From assembly GCA_013398955.1 (NCBI GenBank), contig VWPU01011600.1:17704-81703 (forward strand): a stretch of DNA of 64,000 bases. The letters run 5' to 3'. This DNA is from Callaeas wilsoni (lineage: Eukaryota > Chordata > Aves > Passeriformes > Callaeidae). Shown one piece after another: positions 1 to 14,800 of the stretch (its first letter is position 1; each line of letters starts with the position of its first letter). The notes under the pieces are model-generated. The model did no database searches. It was given only the letters and a program-made list of their open reading frames with translations, and was not told the DNA's origin. The position numbers and the translations under genes are program-made.

Positions 1-1381
1 GGTTAAAACTGCCTTTTTCCTTGAGGAGGTGTGTGAAAAGCATCTTTCATACCACTTGGGAGTTTGGATCACACCAGGAAGGCAGCTGAGTAGGATTTTC
101 AACTGCCTTTTGTGGGAGCTTTGGCAACTCTGAAAGTCATCTCTTACACTGGTTAACGTGGACAGCAGATGGACCTGTTATTTACATTGATTCTGTACTT
201 GGGATGAAAATCTGCCTGTAACTTAGACATAATTATTTCATGTAGTGAATAATAAACATCAGAATTTTCAAAAGTACAGAAAAATATACTACTTTTTTCG
301 GGCATCTAGCGAGTACTTTAAGCTTCTTTATACATGGGCTTGCTCAGATTTTATTCCCTCTAAGATTTTGTCACTTTGCTATGAAGACTGGATTTCATAT
401 CTAAAGGCATGTGGCTATTATGTTTCAAGACAAACACCTTTTTCCTATGACAAATGGCCATCTGCTCAATGCATGAAATAGAGTTCAGCTGAAGTAGTAA
501 CAATCAGTATTAATGGAGTTGCAGGCTGGGCTACTAATCTATTGCTAACCTTTCTTTTTAGGGCTTTACAGCAACCTTATACATCCTTGTGGGTAGACAC
601 TCGTTAGAAAAATTCCTGTGGTCTGAGCAAGAACATAAGGCACACACTCATTTCACTGCAAGTTAGCTGTTGGCTACTACTCAGTGTAGAATGAGTCTTT
701 AGTTAGCTGACAGAAAACTAAGAGTATTTGTATGGCACCTGAGAGGTCCAAATTTTTACTTGAATTGAGGGGTGTGTTTTAAATTTAAAAAGCCAAGCTT
801 TAAACTCAAGGACAAGTGAGTGTGATGATGGGAAGGGAGACAGTTAACCAGGAGCTAAGAGAGAGAGTATTTCCAGGAAGACTATCATAGTGGGTTAAGA
901 GAAATTAAGAGCTAGAAGGGTGATTGGTGTGAGTTTGCTCAAGGTTTTATTACTGGGATAGCAATTTCAGTACACAGGCGAAGTAAATCTCATCTGTATA
1001 GAATACTGTATGGCAGGGGTGTGCAAATCAGTGTGGCTGCTGCTGCTTGTGTGTGTAAAAGAAGCACTACTACCAATACATGTAAAAAGTAACTACTAAG
1101 GATAGGCAAGTCACAAGTAGTTTACAAATTATTTTTATGTAACCTTTACAGGGAAACTAGAAATATGTTTACACTCTTTGTAAGGAGGTTGGTTTTAAAC
1201 TCTAGTTGGTATTGCACAATACAGGAACTTTTAAGAAAAGTTTCTTAGATCTCTGTAAGCAACATTACAGAAACACAAAAGAGGTATGGCAACAATAAAT
1301 AGCAAAAACCTGTAAATTATGCTTTATCATCCAAGCTGCAGCAGAATCAAAAAAGCTACTACTAAATGGCAGCATCTAATT

Positions 1382-1387
1382 TTTATT
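1382..1387 (-). terminator. RHPN2: Candidate distal poly(A) signal of RHPN2
   Basis: AATAAA on the minus strand, about 1.17 kb beyond the RHPN2 stop. T/G-richer sequence follows on the minus strand. It is only a candidate, because AT-rich DNA gives this hexamer by chance and the transcript end cannot be seen directly. Confidence 0.35.
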
Positions 1388-2162
1388 CTTAAATAAGGGT
1401 CAAGATATTTATACCAACTACAGAAGAAATTAAAAATAAATGACAACTTTAAAGTTTACACCAAATGCAGATTTTCACGTAAATTTTAAGTATCTATCTA
1501 CTCTGTAGATGGCAATGTTAACTAACACTACAGTGTCAGCAATTTTCAATTAATTTCAGGAAATAGAAGAATCTCAAAGAAATGCTCACCAGTTATTTTT
1601 GTCCCCCTCCTTCCTATAGATATAGCTTGCTCATTACTTTTTCCAAAGGCAGAAGGATTTTTTTTTGCTTGATGTGATAGTAAATAAATATTCTGCCACT
1701 TAGCACAAGCACTTCTTTTTTCATATTTTAAAGCAGCACTGCAATTTATGTGCCCTTGAATCAATATATTATGTCTATTTTGACATTTGTTTCACAGCTA
1801 TCCATTTTATCAAGACTAGTGAGATACAAGTCTTAAGGTAAGTAGGTTAAATAACGTTTGGAATAAAGGCTGATTTTAACAATTGAATCAGCAAGCATTT
1901 AAAATGTAACCTAAATCAGAAAAAGAACAGAGTAAAAGCCTTTTGGAGTTCAAAAGACCTTTTAAGTTTTAAGGCTTCTAATTCTCTTCCAGAATTATAT
2001 TACCTCTTCAGTAGACTACACCTAGAACTCTGAGGAAGCATCTCCGCATAAAAACACAACTCTATGATACCACTCCTTGGCACAAGACTAGTTTCTCTGA
2101 ATAATATTATTCCCTCTTACCTGAGGTTTGTTAAGATAATTCTTTAAAGTAGTGTTAAGTGA

Positions 2163-2168
2163 TTTATT
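2163..2168 (-). terminator. RHPN2: Candidate proximal poly(A) signal of RHPN2
   Basis: AATAAA on the minus strand, about 390 nt after the RHPN2 stop codon. No clear GU-rich downstream element is visible, so usage is uncertain. Confidence 0.35.
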
Positions 2169-2557
2169 ATTGACTCTAAGAGCAAAATCATTCTTTCATG
2201 TGTCCCCTATTGTTTTGCATTCAGCATAAAGTTTGTAATAAATAACTCCCATCTAGCATAGTCATAAAAAATCAGTCATAACTATATTTTGAAATTCCAA
2301 AGGAGTCCAGTCCTCATTAAAGCAATTCTGTAATCTACATCTTGTTATTGCATACCTCCCAAACCACTTCATTCTGACCTTCAAATACTTAAGTTTTACA
2401 GTTTCTGCCAGCTTCTGATCTTAAGTGGCTCAATGCACAGCAAATGAAGTCAACAGTATTTGTCTGAGTTTATACATACGCATATGAAGATAAAATTCAT
2501 CAATATTTTTATCTACATTTTAAACAGAAGTCACGTTAACAGATACTTCTGAAAGAT

Positions 2558-2809
2558 TCAGTACAATGAACTTTCTGTATTCAAAAGTGTGAAGGGAGAA
2601 AGCTTCTTCTTAATCTGAGAACTTCCAGCCACAGCTGAAGGAAGGCAGAGTGTACTTGCAGCTTTCTGTCTGTTTTTAGTTCCCCAGCTTAGAAAAGGGA
2701 GTTTTAGTGGGGCTTTCTTGGTCTGATCAATTTTATCCTCGTCCATGGCTAAACAGATTAAGGAGTATGTCTTCTGCATTCCCATAGAATAAGTTGCACT
2801 CTTGCTATG
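2558..2809 (-). CDS. RHPN2: RHPN2 exon 15 (last), residues 601-683 and stop
   Basis: It follows a CCTACAG acceptor and starts at HSKSATYS in phase 0. It encodes the conserved C-terminal tail beyond the PDZ, including [16 protein letters not shown] and FLSWGT, rich in Ser and Lys, and ends in SSLY. The TGA stop is at 2560-2558. The human tail has the same motifs and nearly the same length. Confidence 0.96.
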   Translation of the reverse strand, partial: HSKSATYSMGMQKTYSLICLAMDEDKIDQTKKAPLKLPFLSWGTKNRQKAASTLCLPSAVAGSSQIKKKLSPFTLLNTESSLY

Positions 2810-5800
2810 CTGTAGGAAAAAGAGAAGCATTGAAAGAATCAGTCATCCAAAATGGGTCATAATTTTGACAGTAACAAAAGGTTACTGTGCAAATAGTTTT
2901 CCAGGGCAGACTGCAGCAAGCTTTCTGTGCTAATGACACTACTAACTGAGCACAAGGCCTTTCAGAATGCTGTGATCCTGGTACTCTGCACATGTAGACT
3001 CAAGGGTATACTCTGCAAAGCATAAAGGAACTTGTGAATCTTTTCTTGGGTTGTTAAATATTTACTGGCTTCTAGCATAACTATTTAATATACATACTAA
3101 CCTCCCTACAAAGCTCAGGTATGTAGTTCTTGCACAGATCTGGAGGGAAGTCCTTTTGCTGTCTTTGGACAGGTTATATGTCGATCACAACTATATGAGC
3201 CCCTGTGTGACATTCTCTTGAGATACCTGAAAGGCACAGCCTTCTCTGTCTTCTCTTAGCTTTGCCCTGAAGCAATTTTGTTATATTCTAGCCTTTTCTT
3301 TCCAGTTGCAACTTAGAATGGCAGATGTGTAATTCCTTGTTTTCAATAAGGAAAATCAATTTAAACAAAGCAAGAAAACCTAACAGCAGCAGGGACACCT
3401 GAATAGCTTCTCAGGCAACACTACTTGAGTGTCTAAGCTTGCCAAGGAATGTTAAAAGCATGAAGGAGTGGATGTAGCTGAGCTACAGGTTCTTTCACAC
3501 AACTAGTAAGTTATTTAGAGCTCAGTATCTTTTAATCTTGTGATGACTTTCCCTTAGTCTAAAGATTCTATAGTAGCTTAGTAACTGACTAGACAATTAA
3601 AAGTTCACCAAAATAAAAAAAATACAATAATCCATGATCTAATACAAAAGTCGCAGATCATTTAGAATAACAGTGCATAGAAAATAAGCAGGTGGTCTTG
3701 GATGTTCTATTTCATTCCATTATTGTTTCACTGTGGTTTTTCCAGTGCTGAACAGAGTAATGCCTCCATCCTCTGGAACAAGCTAGGGGAAATAAACTAG
3801 GTCTTGAAATTTATCATGAAATTAATCTAAGTAGATCCACTACAAAAGCCCCACTACCCAACCATTCTTATGCAGACAGACTACTTTAGCTTGCTAGGTC
3901 ACAATGGTTTAAGGAGATGGTTTAAAACACACATCTGACGGATTTATATATGCACAGGTTGAGTGGGATATCTGACTACACGAAAGTAAACATTAATCAG
4001 GAACCGAAGGCAGGCAAGTGAAAAAACTCTAGCATATCAAACCTGCAAAACATATTTGCCTCACTACATACCAAAGATGCCGCTGTATCCTGGCAACTGA
4101 TAACCTCAAGCTCCATGGGCTGCTTTCCCACACTTTTCAATTTTTCCAGCACCTCATTCACACCAAGCCACTTGCAATCCATGCCACCAACTGAAACAAT
4201 GTAGTCACCTTCTTTTAGGCCTGCTGACTGTCAAAAAATTTGGCACAGGTTATTATCTGGAATTATAAAGACACGTGAAGTGTTTTTGTCATCATACAGT
4301 ATCTGCCCCAAAGGCATTTCACTCTTAGATGCTACAAACCAATTCTCTAGCCACATGTGCAACTTTCTCAAGTACAGAAATTACCTCTTGAGTTACCATT
4401 GATGTGATTCTGGTATACTCAGATGTTGGCTGTTTTTATGTTCTTTTTGCTTTTCTCCTTAAGTAAATGAACCCTGGGTTTTGCTATGCTATTGTCCCCC
4501 AGAAGACATTTTCTGCAGTGTTTTATTTCTTTTTCGTCCTTATTTTTATTTGTACTTCTCTGGTTACTTCTGCCTTTTCTATAGCTAAACTGCTCATCAC
4601 TGCATGCTGCTTTGTCCTTTTGGATTTTCCCTGAAAGAACAACTACAAGCCAATAAAATGTTCTTGCCCCTCTTTCCTTAGGTAGACACTACACCTTGCA
4701 TTCCCTTCCTGATCCTTATTCTTGCTGCTGCTTTTTTAAAGCATTTATCCCTTCTAACTTCCTGAATAAGACAGGAAGTAACATTTGCTTTTGTTATTTG
4801 TGACTTTTTAACTATTAAGAATGAACAGAGAAAAAAATCAACCCTAGTTTCATGTGATATCAGGGATATGGGTACTTTAACAATCTGCAGCGTATCTAGC
4901 ACTGAAAGTGCGTTCAGATTATATTGACTATACTAATGTCTAGAACTCACAAAATAAGCCATACACGAGCAAGAACAAGCTAAAGGTACATTTTAATGCT
5001 AGAGTCTGCACAGAAATTGTTAGTATCACACCAATATACTTACTGCTGCAGAACAAACTGGATCAAGACAATAAATCTGTACTGGTGAACCTCCTTTTAG
5101 ACTGAATCCAAGCTCTCCTGCTTCATGGTGAAGGCGAATGGTACGTGGAGCCGTCCATCTCTGCTTGGCTGAGAACACTGTCAGTGGGCCCTGGAGGTAA
5201 CACAACAGCACGCATATTATGGTTTACTGTCACTTGTAAGTAAGCATTTCTATTTTTCTAAGTTTTAATGCTTTAAGCTCATCTATTGTAGATTTTACTC
5301 AGATTAACTTCCAGCTAATTCCCTGGAAGTGCTAAGTCCCATTTCTTGACTGTTCAGTTGATACTTCAAACAGAGTGGGATAAAGGCAACTGCCAAGCTG
5401 TTGTTCCAGGATCTCTGTTAAGGTGTGCAGAATCTTTTGGCTCCATAGGCTCTAAGGTCCTATATTACTCCGTTTCAGAGGAGATAAACTGATTCATGAA
5501 ACATTGCATATTCTGATCCTAACCAGAACTCTCAGTTCCTTTTGGTCACTGACACATACAGAGCCACCTGAAAGACTGGCTGTGTCACATGCAAGTCACA
5601 TGTTATGCATGCCTGTCTCCACCTACTAGGTATTTCTCTCCGCCTTTAAGTTGTGTGCAATTATCTGTTGAGACTTCATGGGACTTTTATGAAGGTTTTC
5701 AAGACTGTATGTTGTGCAAGCCATATAGAAATGCCACTTTTATTCTTTGCTTCTCTGAAATTCACTTGTACCTCTAAACCTAGAAGTGATTTCTCCAATA

Positions 5801-8800
5801 GCTTCTGCAAAAAAACCAGTTACTACGGGATCATTTCTTCAGGCTAAAATACTTGTGTCCCTTCCCTCACGTTGGAGTGAATTTATAGTTGCTATCAAAA
5901 TGGCAGAGGTTGGTCAGCATTATGATGTTACATACCAGCTTGTGAAAGAAGTCTTTAACTTTCACCTTGGAAAACTGAGGTGCAATTGTTTCTATTTTAT
6001 GTTCTGTTCTAGCTAAAACAAAAAGAAAACAAAATTAATTTTGTTTTAAGTATTAGTTAGAAGACATAAAAATTTATTTTTCTTGCATTCCAAGCTAGAT
6101 AGGAATTTGTCCTAAAGTCTTACTGTGGAAAAACTAATTTTTGTGGAAATTTGTCAGGTATCAGAACTGCCTTAAAAATATCTTCAGATCTCACAGTACA
6201 GAAAACTTTTAAAAAATCCATCTGAACAAAACTATGCTATTCCCATCTTTAATTTATTTTTCTTTGAGAAGTTTTTAAAACCAGCACTCATAGTTTCCTA
6301 CTGCAGCCAAAGAGGAAAAAGTTGTATGAGCTGGACTATGGTAGAAAAAAAATAGCAGTCAAATTGAGTTAACAACCCAGACTAGTACAAGAGTTGGGCT
6401 TAAGAAACAGTTACTATCGTTTTCCCCCATATAATTTTAACTTTTCAAGTTTCCCCATATTTCCTAGCTCACAAGACAGTCATCAAAAAAAGCTGGATTC
6501 TAACAAACCACCTTTGTTATCTACCCCAAAAAACAGTGTTGCTACAGACAGAAACACTGTAAAACAGTTCTAACAAAATATACTGATCAAATATATTGAT
6601 CTGTGATTGAGGAAACATGTAAGGAATCTGAACTCTACAAATGTACAGTATATACTTCTGCATTATTTATATTATGTATGGAAGCCTATTATATATGTGT
6701 TCATATATATAAATTAAAGGCATATTCCCATGAAAGCATATTGGTTAGATATCCTTTAATTCTGGCTGTGTACACTTACGGAGTATATCTGGAGCCTGGA
6801 TTAGACTTAGAAATTCATCTTCTGTCTCCTGCTGAGCATATTTGAGAAGTGAACGCTTATGTGCAGCTGTCAGAACCTCCTGAAGAACCTCAATGTTCCG
6901 AAGCTTTTTGCATAGCCCACAGACTCTCAAAGCTTCTTCATGGTAAACAATGGCTTTGCGTAAATGTGCTTTCCCTGAAAACATTAGAAACCACTGGTTG
7001 TCATCCATAGACAATAAATACAAGACAATTTTCTAACTGTAGCTAGTCGCTGTGTGAAACTGGCAGATACCTAATTGTTTTCTCTGAACTTTGTCCTTTA
7101 AAACAGCAAGAACCATCAGCCCTTCGGGCACGCAGTCATACAGCTGGGACAAGGCTTTCTCCTGCTGATCTTCATCATCACCAGGCTGCACTGGAATAAT
7201 GTACAGAAACCATTAACCATACACATCTCTTGGTCCCCTGTTCCTTTAGGTGTATTGTTGTGTACTTAGTACATTCTCTCCCAATGCAGTAAAATACTTT
7301 TCTATGTGTAGATTAAATAAGAATTTCAAGGTTTTGGTTTTATCATCTACAATATACAAGTAATATTTACATGCCAAAACATATTGATAAAACCTGAACT
7401 GTTTAGCAGCATATAATGGATATATAACTTTTCTTTTGTTTCTGTGAAAGTTTATTGCATTTTCACATTTTTCTCAAAAGACAAAAAGAGCATGGCCTCA
7501 TATTAGAGTGAGGAAAATGACCACAATTTAACATATCTCGAAGCACCAAAGTTCTTGGCTTCAAGACTTATTCACAGACCAAATTATAACTGTTGGCGTG
7601 TTTATTATTTTTATTTATACGAACATAAAAAGAAGTATGATTCTTACATTCATGGTCACACAGAATGGTGGCAATGAAGTAATGCGCCAGAGCTTTGTAA
7701 TGGTCTGACTTTATTTGTGCCAGCTTAGACCAGGAATAGGGAATATTCTCTTTCACTGGTTCCTGATTCATTGCAGTGTTAACCAGCATGTAAACCTCTC
7801 CCACCTAAAATAAAGCACAAAACTGAAGTATGAGAACTTAATATGAGGTATTAGGAACTCGAGTAAGGGATATAATATTCAGGCTGAAGATAATTTCATG
7901 TACAATCACATCGAAGAAGGGAAAAAGTATTGTTAGGATGGGTTGGAAGTAAGTTTGGAAAAAAAATTGAAATGTCTTCTCTGATTTTTCCCTCACTACA
8001 AAGGTAAATCAATTTTGTACAAGAACAGATGGACTAAGTCAGTTAATCTATATAGCTTCATAGGAAAATAAGAACACCATATGATAAATATGTCTTCATT
8101 TACAAATATATCTCATTAATTCAGTTTAAAAAAGGGTGAAGCATATTACACAGTAGGTTTGTGCTTCACTTTGAAAATGTGGAGTCATACATACCCTTAA
8201 GTTTGTGTGGTCTAGTTAAAACTGGGATATTATCCTTTATACAGAGGAAATAAAATAGTTTTTCAAGCACTGAATGCTGCTTTAACAGATCAAACTACTC
8301 CAACTGACAGAATCAAAAAATCTTTCCCCTGCAGCTGATCAATCCTACAGATATGTCAGGGTGGCTTTACAGGGTTGGTATGAAAGGCTTTGCCTGTTTT
8401 TCTAGTATGGAACCACTTATGTATCTGCTACTCTGAAATAACTGAGAAAGTATCGAATATCTTCGTGGCATACTTGTTTTTTTGGTTCACACCTCATTCA
8501 AGTATTAACACTACCTTCTGGGGCAAGCCTATCTTCCCATTTTCTGGCAAGTCCCAAGGCAGCTCTGCAGCTACCAATTTGACTCTGTTTGTCAAGGTCC
8601 TTCCCTCAGTTACAATTTAGTTATTCTTTTGGATTAAGCTTCTTTTTAGGTTTGCATATCCTTCAGCAGCTGGGAAGCAAGACAGGTTGTGTTCAATACT
8701 TAACAGGGAACCACACAAACAACCCTGGCCTTTTATATGTAGTTCTGTGGATGAAATCTGTACTGTTTAAAAGACCAACATAAATAGCTTGTAAAAAACC

Positions 8801-11800
8801 TTCAGCAAGTTCACTGCCTATTTCTATTAAACTCCACGAATTATTAATTAAATAAATTGTAACAACTCTAAAATCATATTTAAATTTCGTCTATCCACGT
8901 TTAAATCTTCTGAATTGTGAGCTGTCCCTTGTTATTTTTGGTTTTCAGTAATGGTTGTTAACACTTAAATTTAATAAATTCTGTTAATATTACTAAAAGC
9001 TGTAGGTAGTAACACAGCACTGTAAACAGTTATTTTGAAAGACTAGATTTAAAGTCCCATATTTTACCTTGGCAACTTCCTGTGTCATTTTTACTAGTGT
9101 GAAAAACTCATTGCGTATTCCAGAAAGACCGATCTGCTCAAAAACACACTCTCGAGCTTGTGCAAGCATCATTTTTACTAGTACGTTCAGCATAGCTGGG
9201 CTCATATCATAACTTGGTGTGTGAGTAAAGGTGTCCTTTAAGTAGCTTAGAACTCCTGCAATTACAAAATGGTTTTGTCAGCATTACAAAGAGAAACAAG
9301 TGAGCTTAATTCTAGCATGTACCATAGTAATTAGGATTGAAAGGATATTGTCTGGTATTGCACTACAGCAATCTGAAGGGATTCTTGGTACGTAAGAAGT
9401 TAGACTGACCTAGAGGTTTTGCTTTGCATTGCCATCAACCATCCCCAAGTTCAGTTGTCAAAATTACCCTTCAGAGGAGCAACAGAAACTGCAAGTTTTG
9501 AGGGCACTGCCTTCAGATTTGTTTGTAGAAGTTGTTGTGACTGACTGTAAGACTGTGCTGAACTGAATGTGACTTATTTGTGGGACTGGCAGGCTATGGC
9601 TTATACAGGGGACAAAAAGGAGAAAAATCTGCATAGCTATAAGGAGATGACAGTAGTAGAACCTCTGGATAGAAGGAAAAGACACAAACATATAAACTTT
9701 AATTAAATATTAATCTTCTTTTCAGATGCTGCTAAGTGCATTGTGTGTCCCAGTGAAAGCTCCATTCCATGCCTGTAAACTAAAATTTTTATTTTTATAT
9801 ATAAAAACTTACTTAATAGGGTAAAAGTAAGATTCTTCTCTAGACATTTGTTTCCACCAAAATATTAATAATTCCTATATCAAATTTAAAACAAACACTA
9901 ACTGTAGTGCAGTACTAAGTAACAGTTTCATGGATGGAAGTGTAACCTTCAGTATGCGTGTCATCCAACTAGTTTAGTGAGTTCAACTAACTTGCTAATG
10001 CTGACAATTCTGCAAAAGTGTAACAGTAAGACCTCTGCCTTTTAAGTACTCCTGCTTCTGTAATCTTACTTCTTGCCACTACACTCAGTTCTGGCCATGT
10101 TGTGCAGTATTTTCCTACTAAACAGTGTCTGTGACTTTTGATTTTCCATGTTACACTCGTATCTGAATTTTTAATATGCCATTAAACAAATCTGAAATAT
10201 GGCCATCCCTACCTTTTTGCACTAAAAAAAATTAATCCCAAACTGACCAGGTGTATCCCAAGTACTGATGGAGTACCCTACTGAAAGGAACTGAATGTGT
10301 AGGAGGAAAAAAATACAGGGTTTTTTGTTCTCAACATATTTCTGCTTGTGTTGAGGATAAATTCTGTGCAACCTCTTCCATTCAGCATTGACAAACAGTT
10401 TATACAGATTCTATATCATGCCTCTGCCAACGTAATGAAGTGTTACAGCACCATGCACAGGTACAATGAAACGCCTCCTGAGCATGTTGCTTTGGCGCCC
10501 TGCAAAGGTACTGTGGTAGCAAACAGCACCTTTCCAGTTTCGCATTAATGCTATTCTGCAAATATGTTGAAGTGAAAAGCAGTGATTTTTTTTAGTTGCA
10601 AAATGGAAGGAGCAGCAGTAAAATGGAGAAATTTCCCAACTATTGAAATTTATTTTAGATTAAATGCAAAGGTTGAAAAATAATTTCTTTTAAATATATA
10701 TGAAGAAATACTATACATTTTTTTTGAGAGCTGTGTGTTCAAAGGAGGGGATTTATGAAAATTCAACTCCGTGCTCCACAGGTTTTAGCTGATAAAGCTA
10801 CCCATACAGTGCAAACCAATAGTCACAAATTGTTAGTGCAGAAATAAATCTTACACTAGATATTAATTACAAAGGACATGTCTTTAAATATTATGTGTAG
10901 CACAGATGATACTTACAAATCAAATTAGAATATCTATTTAAAAGCCCCCAATGAAAACAAAAGATTTTATACCATGTTAGTTCAAGGGATAGTATTCTCT
11001 TTATTAGAATTTCTATTTCTCCTTGCTTGGGACAGAGATTGATTATTTTGAACCTGTCTGCCATTGAAATCTATGGAAAACAGGTAGTCAACTTCCAAGG
11101 AATTGCAACTTTCACCAGAGAAAAAAGCAAGATTAATTTTTAAGACCCCCTGCATATGGAAAACTAGGCTTAAAGGGTTTTTATCAAACCTGTAAATTGT
11201 CTCTTGTACAAATTTGACACCAATGTGCTGTCACTGAGGTAAAAGCAGTTATGCGGGTGAAACAAAGAATGAAGCAGTTAATGCTAGTGCTGTAACTTGG
11301 ACCTTTGAACTGCAGTTCAATAATCATTAACCACAGTATTCACTATTTTATTTGCATGTTCGGACTACAGTTCCAGGTTTTGAATTAAAGCTTCATCTGA
11401 GCTCTTCACTAGGCTTCTTGAATGTCCCTATTCCTCTTTTTTTGTGTAATGAGCTCAGTAGGAAATGCAGAAGTCTGTATGACATCAGAATGAGACGGGA
11501 GACATTTGCATGAAGATCTTTCCAGTATTTTAAGATGTGTACCTGCAGCTTTCTGAAAAGCATCAACAGCATTTTCAAGTCCAGCCTGGGTCTGACGATT
11601 GCATCTTGTTCCAATCTGCGTGTAGAGAGCTCCAATGTTGAATAAAATACTAGCTTTTTCAAGCAACAGATTTTGCTGGCACACTGGGACACCTGTGAAG
11701 GAATCATACCTTGGGAAACAAATATTAGAAGTGTTAAGATTAGCAGAGTCCATGGAAAAATCAAGTATTTTCATTCTGTTTTTCTGAATGAGTAGTGGAA

Positions 11801-14800
11801 TTCTTAACTGTTCTGCTACAGTGAAAATGAAGGTGAACAGAAATACCAGTATATTCTGCAAGGACAATCCACATAATTAACCCAAGCCAGAGAACAGCTT
11901 TATTTGAGACAGTTTTCAGCAGGTTTTACAGTGGTGCCTCCATAAGGTCATTATATTTAACTCTGAAGTACCCAGAAAACATCATAGAGGTGAAGAGCAT
12001 ACTGGGGAAGTATCTGTATGTGCTCCTACGCTCACCTACTTAGATGTTACCAAAGATCAACCATTGGCACAGTCACATCCTCTACTGCTTGTGCTGAAAG
12101 TTTCTATTTGCAGTTCTGACTAGAAATTTAACAGTTCCTCTTGGCTACATGGTAGTCATCTTTTTTCATCATAAAAATTTTGAATTCAGAGTCAAATTTT
12201 GCTCACAAATGTAGTAAGTACTCCCTTATAAAAAATTAAGTCACTCCTTTCTCTCTTCTGGCCCAAGTGGTCTTCTTAACAAACTGAAGGAGGGGAATTA
12301 AGGTCTGACCCCGTTCCTTGTCCTCACTTTGTACACCTAGGTTCAGAATTCAGAAACATCTGTAGCTGTCCAAAATGAAGATTATTTTCTCTCTTTCTCC
12401 CCTTGTGCTAACCTGTAGCCCAAATCATAATCTACCCAATGGTTTCACTCTCAGCATGAAAAGGGTGTATTGTATTCAGGTCTACTCTTAACTCAAAAAA
12501 AAATGAAAATTGCCAACACACACTGCAGAGATTCAAGAGGAGACAAACACTGACATGCTTCAGATTAAACATAAGACAGTTAATGATTAACCAATGCTCT
12601 GAGGGGGGAAAAAAAAGGACTAAAGAGAAACATGAACTACACACTTACCATGTAAATAAAACTCCGATGTGCCTGGTGGGTGGGAAAAATCTGTTTTCTA
12701 CATAACCAAGTTGCAGGAAATAGCTTGCCAACATCTCAATGCCAGCTTCATCTCGGCTAGGAGTGCGGCAGGCCTTGAAATACAATAGATTAAAATTAAG
12801 TGCATTCTGTTGAGTTACAGGATGAATACTGAAACCCTGAAGATAAAGCTCTGCTTCCTTTGGACTTCTGCATATCATAGAAATGTGTAGAATCTCAGAA
12901 CAGTAAGCTTAAAGCCATATGGATTCATGACAAAAGATTTTCAGCTGCACACAGGTAGCACATAACCTTTAAAAAAGCAAACAGGATCTGTTTGGCAAGT
13001 CTCAAAGTTAGTTAAATAAAGATTGTTGGTATTTTATGAAAGCTACCAAGAAGGCTTATGTTTCTAGCATAATACAGGGAACAAACAATAGTTAGAAATA
13101 CCCACCATTCTACTACAATATTTTGCAAGATTAATCCACTTCAACACTTCCTGCTAAATTTAAAATACTTTAAAATAAAAAATAGTAGGCAAGACAAATC
13201 TTGGATTAACAAAATTTACAAAGTTGCATCAATAGCTCAATCATTTTGCATAACTTCATCTGTTTCGTCACTTTTTCTTTGCTCAGATTGTAAAGCTCTT
13301 GGACAATGGAGATTCATGTACCATGTCTCAGAAATGAAGTCAATAAGTGTTGGGGAAGATGAAACAGGAAAGCCTTATAAATACAATTGCCTGGCAAAAG
13401 ATGCTGAGAATAGGGAAACTGTAAGTGAGATTGAAATGAAAGCAAGCTTCGAGATACCAAGCCTTAGTTACTGAACAACTGGAAAACATTGGGATGGCCA
13501 GCAGAAGGTAATCCTCTCTCTGATCGAACAATACCCTCTGCATGCTGACAAGTCCAAGGGTCAGAGCAGACCCTACTAGCTTGGCAGCAGGGGTCCAAAG
13601 AGGAGTTTCTCGAGTTTAAAATATAATGCAGTATGGTAATGTAACAATTCTTATAGGCTGTATGTAAATGCTATAGGATTTGTATCTTGTACTAGATTGG
13701 TTAATGGAAATTAGAATATTCAACACAGAAGAAGATTTATTGTATTGTAAACGAGAACCTCGCTCTCTTCATGCTCTTTTCCTGCTCTTTTCCTTCTCTC
13801 TTTTCCCTCTCCTTTTACTACTTCCACTACTTCCCCTTGCCCTTACTCTCTCTTGCTCTTACCTTTGCTTCTCTTGCTCTCTTACTTTTCTGGCCTGCTT
13901 TGAGCTGCAGCTGGCAGCTCCAAGAAGGGCCACTATACCCATGCCCTTCATAAATAAACTACACACTCTAAAAACCTAACCACACAGATCTCTCATCTAT
14001 AGCCGTCCCGACCGTCCAAGCCAACCAAGAAGAAGATCCCACAAATAAGAGTATAGTACACCCTAAGTAAAAATGTCGTATTTTGATTCCATACAAATGT
14101 TATTTACAACTGTATATATAAAGACCTCATAGTATACCATACTTGAACTTACTTGTCTCAGATCCATGAGATCTGCTATTTCATCTTCGTACTCTGAACT
14201 GTCTTGACTATAATGTTCCAGAATAAAGTCCTAAAAAAAGGTAAAAAATTGGAATATCTAAAATTAGCCTAAACTATTTTTTCTGCAGCTACAAATAGTA
14301 TAAAATTTATTCACTTGTGATTTGAATGATGTCTATTCCCTTCCAGTCAATAGTACAGTAACATATAGCAATGAGACTACAAAAAGACAGTAGAATTAAT
14401 AATTTGATATCTTAGACTAATTTCACTGTGATATAAAGGAACCAAACATCTGCTACATTAGCTCCAGTTGGTTTCAAAACAACAACACTTGGTGGTTTTG
14501 AAAGGGACAAACGAACCCTGTTATCTAAAATGACAAGGGGATCAAGTGACCATAAAAACTTGTTAACAGAAAGAGACTGCCAAATTCTGTAAGCTATACT
14601 AGGGCAATTCCACTTAAAATAACAAAGCTGCAATGACATCAAGTGGTACTATGATCTGACCATGGAATTTAACCCACAGAAGTAAAAATAGAGACAAATG
14701 CTACAGTGATACAAGATGGTTTACTGTGAGATAAAAATCTATATTGCACAATACATAGAAGTTCAGAAAATACAGAAGATGGCTCAAGTAGCCAGCAAAC

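Larger units (their letters stand above)
1..2557. other. RHPN2 3' UTR and 3' flank, no coding gene seen
   Basis: This AT-rich stretch lies downstream of the RHPN2 stop codon, which is on the minus strand. Its right part should be RHPN2 3' UTR; two minus-strand AATAAA hexamers (2163-2168 and 1382-1387) are candidate ends. Short open frames on both strands show no recognisable protein and no splice context. In human the next gene on this side is FAAP24, converging on RHPN2, but I could not recognise any FAAP24 coding sequence here. Confidence 0.6.

Noticed and set aside
1..480. Possible FAAP24 3' end expected from human synteny
   Set aside because: No recognisable FAAP24 codons or splice sites; the open frame at 245-481 has no known match.
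13680..13979. 99-codon Leu/Ser/Phe-rich open frame
   Set aside because: It lies wholly inside the solo LTR and results from the pyrimidine-rich tract.
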